Positions 7,108 to 9,989 of a stretch of DNA of 9,989 bases are shown piece after piece. Under the pieces are notes generated by a model that was not told the origin of the DNA, did not search any database, and saw nothing but the letters and a program-made list of their open reading frames with translations. Every line of letters starts with the position of its first letter. Position 1 is the stretch's first letter. A program made the translations under genes and the position numbers. The stretch covers positions 1 through 9,989 of the forward strand of contig DBBT01000061.1 in the NCBI GenBank assembly GCA_002292345.1, read 5' to 3'. The DNA comes from Opitutia bacterium UBA977 (GTDB taxonomy: Bacteria; Verrucomicrobiota; Verrucomicrobiia; Opitutales; Coraliomargaritaceae).

Positions 7108-7857
7108 GTGCCTTCCTTAGAACAACAAATTGTATTGGTGACTCCAGTTTGGAACGACTGCAAACGGTTGGAGTTGTTTGGCCCGAAGTTGGCTCAGGCG
7201 CTTTCGAAGTCTGGTTTGCCGGTGCGTTGGATCGTGGCGGATGATGGTTCGTCCAAGCTGGAGCAAGCTAAAATCTCAGCCTTGGTTGAGTGCTTTTCGG
7301 TCGTCTATGCGGATGTCGAAGTAATGCTGTTTGCCGAGCGTTCGCGAAAGGGCGGTGCGGTTTATCAGGCGTGGTCTGCATGTTCTGATGCCGACCTGTT
7401 GGCCTTTGTCGACGCTGATGGTGCGGTGGATGCTCCGTCAACCCTTCGTTTACTTAGGCATGCGTGCCAGTGTGGTCCTGGTGTCGGTGTTGTTGGTGTT
7501 CGTCATGACTCAGTGGAAACACCGGTACAGCGTCCGTGGCTGCGATTGCTTTGTTTCCGCATGTTTTCTAAATTGGTGCATGGCTTGGTGGGTATTGAAT
7601 TTGAGGATACGCAGTGTGGTGCAAAAGTAATTCCCGCAGCGGCGTATCGTGCAGTATCGCAGCAGTTGATGGAGCGCGGCTTTGTGTTCGATGTTGAGTT
7701 ACTAGTTGCGCTACAGGCGCAGGGCTGTCGCGTCGAGGAGTTACGTATTCCATGGCAGGAGATGCCCGGAGGTAAGGTTAAGCCGCTACGCGATGCATGG
7801 GGGATGATCGCTGGATTATTACGTATCCGAAAACGTCTGAAGGCCAATTTGTATTAG
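7108..7857 (+). CDS. Family 2 glycosyltransferase, polyprenyl/dolichyl-phosphate hexose synthase-like
   Basis: Predicted to move a sugar from a nucleotide donor to an acceptor, plausibly a polyprenyl phosphate, at the inner face of the membrane. The 249-residue GT-A protein has the nucleotide-binding strand LVTPVWND (10-17), ADDGSS (44-49) with Asp45/Asp46, RKGGAV (80-85), the metal-binding DAD (102-104), and DTQCGAKV (167-174) followed by RGFVFDVELL (190-199). The last two are typical of dolichyl-phosphate glucose/mannose synthase relatives. There is no C-terminal membrane helix. The start is GTG at 7108; an in-frame TGA at 7078-7080 limits extension and later starts would remove the first strand. 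No Shine-Dalgarno sequence precedes it. It is divergent from the GT-C gene and convergent with lexA. Donor sugar and lipid are not deducible. Confidence 0.88.
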   Translation: MPSLEQQIVLVTPVWNDCKRLELFGPKLAQALSKSGLPVRWIVADDGSSKLEQAKISALVECFSVVYADVEVMLFAERSRKGGAVYQAWSACSDADLLAFVDADGAVDAPSTLRLLRHACQCGPGVGVVGVRHDSVETPVQRPWLRLLCFRMFSKLVHGLVGIEFEDTQCGAKVIPAAAYRAVSQQLMERGFVFDVELLVALQAQGCRVEELRIPWQEMPGGKVKPLRDAWGMIAGLLRIRKRLKANLY

Positions 7858-7991
7858 CGCTTCGTCGGAAACCGCTTTAGCTGGGTAAAACGCGTAGATG
7901 CAACTGAGAGTGTCGCAGTTTTCTGCCGTTCGATTAAAATCGCCTTAACTGTGCAAAGCACCACGTTCGCAACGCCACGATTTTCAACAAT

Positions 7992-8633
7992 CTACAAACT
8001 GCGGACGACTGCTTTAGCGACGCCCTGCACGCAGAGTTCAGTCACAGGGTAAAGCTCTGGGTAAAATTTATTTTCCGCCTTGAGGTAGGGTGGTTCACCA
8101 CCTTTTTGGATGTAGCGTTTGAGCGTTGTTTCGCCATCGATGAGTGCCGCGACGATGTCGCCATCATAGGCATCGCGTGGCTCAATGATGACCATGTCAC
8201 CATCATAAATTTCGGCATCGACCATACTTTCGCCTCGCACTTGAAGGGCGAAGCTACGACGACGGCTAGAAAAGCCTGCGCTCTGAATGTCGACTTGTAA
8301 GCGACCAATCTCACCTGCGGGTTCCACACGATCGGGATAGCCCGCGGCAATGTCACCCATGACGGGAATATCGACCACCTCGGTAGCGTCCTCTGGAATT
8401 TCGGGTTTTTCGGGTGCATCTGGACGGTTGATGCGAAAAGTCCGTGCCTGACCAGGGATGCGCTCAATCATTTCCTTTTTCTCAAGTGCACGAAGATGGC
8501 CCATCACGGCATTGGTGCTGGCAAAGCCGAACTGCTCTTGGATGTCACGAATGCTCGGCCAGAAGCCGTTGCGCCATTCGTAATGCTCGATAAAAGTGAG
8601 GATTTCTTGCTGTCGAGTTGTGAGATCTTTCAT
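7992..8633 (-). CDS. lexA: SOS response transcriptional repressor LexA
   Basis: LexA represses DNA-damage genes and cleaves itself when activated RecA is present. The 213-residue protein starts with the canonical MKDLTTRQQEIL. A winged helix-turn-helix follows (about 27-56), with recognition-helix residues STNAVMGHLRALEKK (39-53) that differ from the Escherichia coli equivalent. The linker leads to the cleavage site Ala97-Gly98 in GDIAAGYP, then the catalytic Ser136 in RGESMVD and Lys172 in TTLKRY, so self-cleavage should be intact. I set the start at 8633: an upstream in-frame reading to 8801 would add 56 non-conserved residues and run across the operator and promoter. There is no Shine-Dalgarno sequence, and the predicted transcription start lies only a few bases upstream. 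It is divergent from the ABC substrate-binding protein gene across 132 bp. Autoregulation is strongly suggested by the operator at 8636-8657. Confidence 0.97.
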   Translation of the reverse strand: MKDLTTRQQEILTFIEHYEWRNGFWPSIRDIQEQFGFASTNAVMGHLRALEKKEMIERIPGQARTFRINRPDAPEKPEIPEDATEVVDIPVMGDIAAGYPDRVEPAGEIGRLQVDIQSAGFSSRRRSFALQVRGESMVDAEIYDGDMVIIEPRDAYDGDIVAALIDGETTLKRYIQKGGEPPYLKAENKFYPELYPVTELCVQGVAKAVVRSL

Positions 8634-8635
8634 AG

Positions 8636-8657
8636 TGTTCACTTGTTTAGGTGAACA
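8636..8657. promoter_or_regulatory. Predicted LexA operator, overlapping half-sites
   Basis: An outer perfect inverted repeat TGTTCAC-N8-GTGAACA covers all 22 bp. Inside it, 8644-8657 reads TGTTT-AGGT-GAACA, one mismatch from the 14-bp TGTTC-N4-GAACA motif reported for Verrucomicrobia LexA. Three half-sites thus lie at 8636, 8644 and 8653. The operator starts three bases upstream of the lexA start codon and covers the predicted -10. The position and match make LexA binding very likely; which half-sites pair is uncertain. Confidence 0.8.
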
Positions 8658-8672
8658 ATTGATCATTGTCAA
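8644..8672 (-). promoter_or_regulatory. lexA promoter
   Basis: On the minus strand a perfect -35 TTGACA (8672-8667) is followed after 17 bp by TAAACA (8649-8644; 3 of 6 to TATAAT). The -10 lies within the LexA operator, as expected for repression by blocking RNA polymerase. Transcription would begin near 8637, leaving an mRNA leader of only about four bases before the ATG. Confidence 0.6.
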
Positions 8673-8765
8673 GCCGTGCTTTGCCAGACGATCTTTCTGC
8701 TGGGTTTGAATCGCCCACAAAAAGCGTTGAACAAACGAGGGAGAGCGCTTTGGTAAGGTTTTTAC

Positions 8766-9989
8766 ATGGCACTCTATCCTGGCGACATATTTGCACCACA
8801 ATTACAGCTGCTGTTGGCTGCGTCGCTGATTTTGTCTGGATGTGGCTCCGAGCAGCAGCGACCATCGAGCAGTGTCGTGGCTCCGATTCCCGTAGATGCG
8901 TTGGTGGTCGATTTTCCATCTGGGGAGTTTGACTCAAATATTGTCGAAACGCTTGCGGGTGATTTGGCGACGGTCAATCCTCTGGTCAATGAGACCCTGG
9001 CAGGATCGGCAGTGATTGGGCGTATTTTGGAAGGGTTAATCACGCTGGACCCTAATACTGGTGAAGTGATCCCGAATCTTGCCAAGTCATGGGAGATCTC
9101 GGCAGACAATCTTCAGTATACCTTTCATTTGCGGCGTGGAATTCATTGGAGCGATGGCCAGCCGTTTACCGCAGATGATGTCCTGTTTACCTGGGACTGT
9201 TTTTTTGCGAAACAGCTGGATGTTGATTCCGGCGAGCCCGTGCTAGATGAAAACGGTCGTGTGAAATATCGCTACAGTTCGCGATCTACTTTTGGACAGC
9301 TTATTAATGGGCAAGAGCCTCTGGTTGAGAAACTAGACGATTATACGGTACGCTTCACGACTCCAGAGGTGTATGCGCCTTTTCTATTGTTTGGTGGTGG
9401 TGAGGAGATTTTACCCAAACATATATTACAAATGTCTTTTGATGACGGCACCTTGATGGATCAGTGGAGTGTGGAAACGGCCATCAATGAGCCATGGAAA
9501 ATTGTGGGTTTAAACATGTTTGTACTCGAATCGTATCGTCCTGGAGAACGCATCGTATTTGCGAAGAACCCAAATTATTGGAAGGTAAATACAAAGGGAC
9601 AGCGACTACCTTATGTGGCGCGGGTGATTACCAAAATCGTGCAGGATCAGAATAGTAGTAATGTTGCCTTTGCGCAGGGCTTGACCGATTTCGAATCAAT
9701 CGGCCCTGATAATGTCGCTTGGGTGAAGCGGGGAGAGGAACGCTTCGACTATACCGTGCTCGATATGGGGCCATCGAGTCAGACGAATTTTATTTGGTTT
9801 AATTTAAATCCAGGGCAGAATGCCGAGGGCGTTGCGTATGTTGAGCCATATAAGTTCAAGTGGTTTTCAGATCAGCGGTTCCGACAAGCGATTTCGCATG
9901 GCATTAATCGCGAAGGCATTGTTCGTGGGGTGTATTTTAATCGCGCCGATATTTTGCATGGCTACGTATCGCCTAAACGCAAATTGTGG
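8766..9989 (+). CDS. ABC transporter substrate-binding lipoprotein, oligopeptide/dipeptide type (SBP_bac_5), partial at 3' end
   Basis: The frame is open through the last base, giving 408 codons with no stop; family members usually run past 500 residues, so the C-terminal part lies outside the window. A hydrophobic stretch (about 12-25) ends in the lipobox LSGC with Cys26, which predicts a lipid-anchored extracytoplasmic protein that captures peptides or similar solutes for an Opp/Dpp-like importer. Family signatures: LAKSWEIS (105-112), YTFHLRRGIHWSDG (118-131), FTADDVLFTWD (134-144), a RNPNYW-like KNPNYW (267-272), and FRQAISHGINREGI (372-385). The start ATG 8766 follows an in-frame TAA at 8754-8756 and has AAGG (8755-8758) seven bases upstream, the only well-spaced ribosome-binding site among the main genes. 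Oddly, the signal peptide n-region (MALYPGDIFAPQ) has no Lys or Arg and carries an Asp. Permease and ATPase genes would be expected downstream. The ligand is unknown. Confidence 0.92.
   Translation, partial: MALYPGDIFAPQLQLLLAASLILSGCGSEQQRPSSSVVAPIPVDALVVDFPSGEFDSNIVETLAGDLATVNPLVNETLAGSAVIGRILEGLITLDPNTGEVIPNLAKSWEISADNLQYTFHLRRGIHWSDGQPFTADDVLFTWDCFFAKQLDVDSGEPVLDENGRVKYRYSSRSTFGQLINGQEPLVEKLDDYTVRFTTPEVYAPFLLFGGGEEILPKHILQMSFDDGTLMDQWSVETAINEPWKIVGLNMFVLESYRPGERIVFAKNPNYWKVNTKGQRLPYVARVITKIVQDQNSSNVAFAQGLTDFESIGPDNVAWVKRGEERFDYTVLDMGPSSQTNFIWFNLNPGQNAEGVAYVEPYKFKWFSDQRFRQAISHGINREGIVRGVYFNRADILHGYVSPKRKLW

Noticed and set aside
7902..7922. Hairpin AACTG...CAGTT followed by TTTT between the GT2 gene and lexA, as a terminator
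   Set aside because: Only a 5-bp stem with a 9-base loop and a short T run; too weak to call. The rest of the 134-bp convergent spacer (7858-7991) shows only other short inverted repeats such as GTGC-AAA-GCAC at 7951-7961.
8634..8801. A 56-residue N-terminal extension of LexA starting at 8801
   Set aside because: It runs over the LexA operator and promoter, has no similarity to LexA N-termini, and MKDLTTRQQEIL at 8633 is the canonical start.
8666..8932. Plus-strand open frame of 88 codons near the lexA-lipoprotein junction
   Set aside because: It overlaps the start of the clear substrate-binding protein gene in another frame, and its protein shows no family features.

Overview
The window reads as ordinary bacterial chromosome at roughly 50-55% G+C by eye. 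It has nine protein-coding genes, dense packing and no tRNA, rRNA, insertion sequence, phage gene or CRISPR array that I can see. Several points suggest Verrucomicrobiota, perhaps an Opitutia/Puniceicoccales relative such as Coraliomargarita: a Hanks-type kinase beside rpoN, a glycosyltransferase of the TIGR03663/Agl23-like group, and a LexA operator resembling the motif described for Verrucomicrobia (TGTTC-N4-GAACA). The taxon is an inference; no marker gene proves it.

Layout, left to right. (1) 1-2476, minus strand: a two-gene unit, a soluble Ser/Thr protein kinase followed after 25 nt by rpoN (sigma-54). (2) 2477-2608: a 132-bp divergent intergenic region. (3) 2609-2926, plus strand: an A-type Fe-S carrier protein (IscA/ErpA/HesB family), ending 7 nt from the convergent next gene. 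(4) 7015 to 2934, minus strand: a GT-C-type membrane glycosyltransferase, an ApbE-type FAD:protein FMN transferase joined to it by a TAATG stop/start overlap, and then, after 123 nt, a FAD-dependent dehydrogenase of the COG2509 type. (5) 7108-7857, plus strand: a family 2 glycosyltransferase resembling dolichyl/polyprenyl-phosphate hexose synthases, divergent from the GT-C gene. (6) 8633 to 7992, minus strand: lexA, with a self-operator sitting on its own promoter. (7) 8766 to the window end, plus strand: an oligopeptide-type ABC transporter substrate-binding lipoprotein, cut by the window edge.

How the genes may work together. The kinase and rpoN probably share a transcript, so a phosphorylation signal may be tied to sigma-54 supply. 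The family 2 enzyme could charge a polyprenyl phosphate with a sugar that the GT-C protein then uses outside the membrane. ApbE and the FAD dehydrogenase share flavin chemistry, but no flavinylation target motif was seen in the window. LexA very probably represses itself.

No clearly new multi-gene system is visible. The best leads are the arrangement of half-sites in the lexA operator, the kinase-rpoN pair with unusual catalytic and activation-loop residues, and the general lack of Shine-Dalgarno sequences with promoters placed almost on the start codons.
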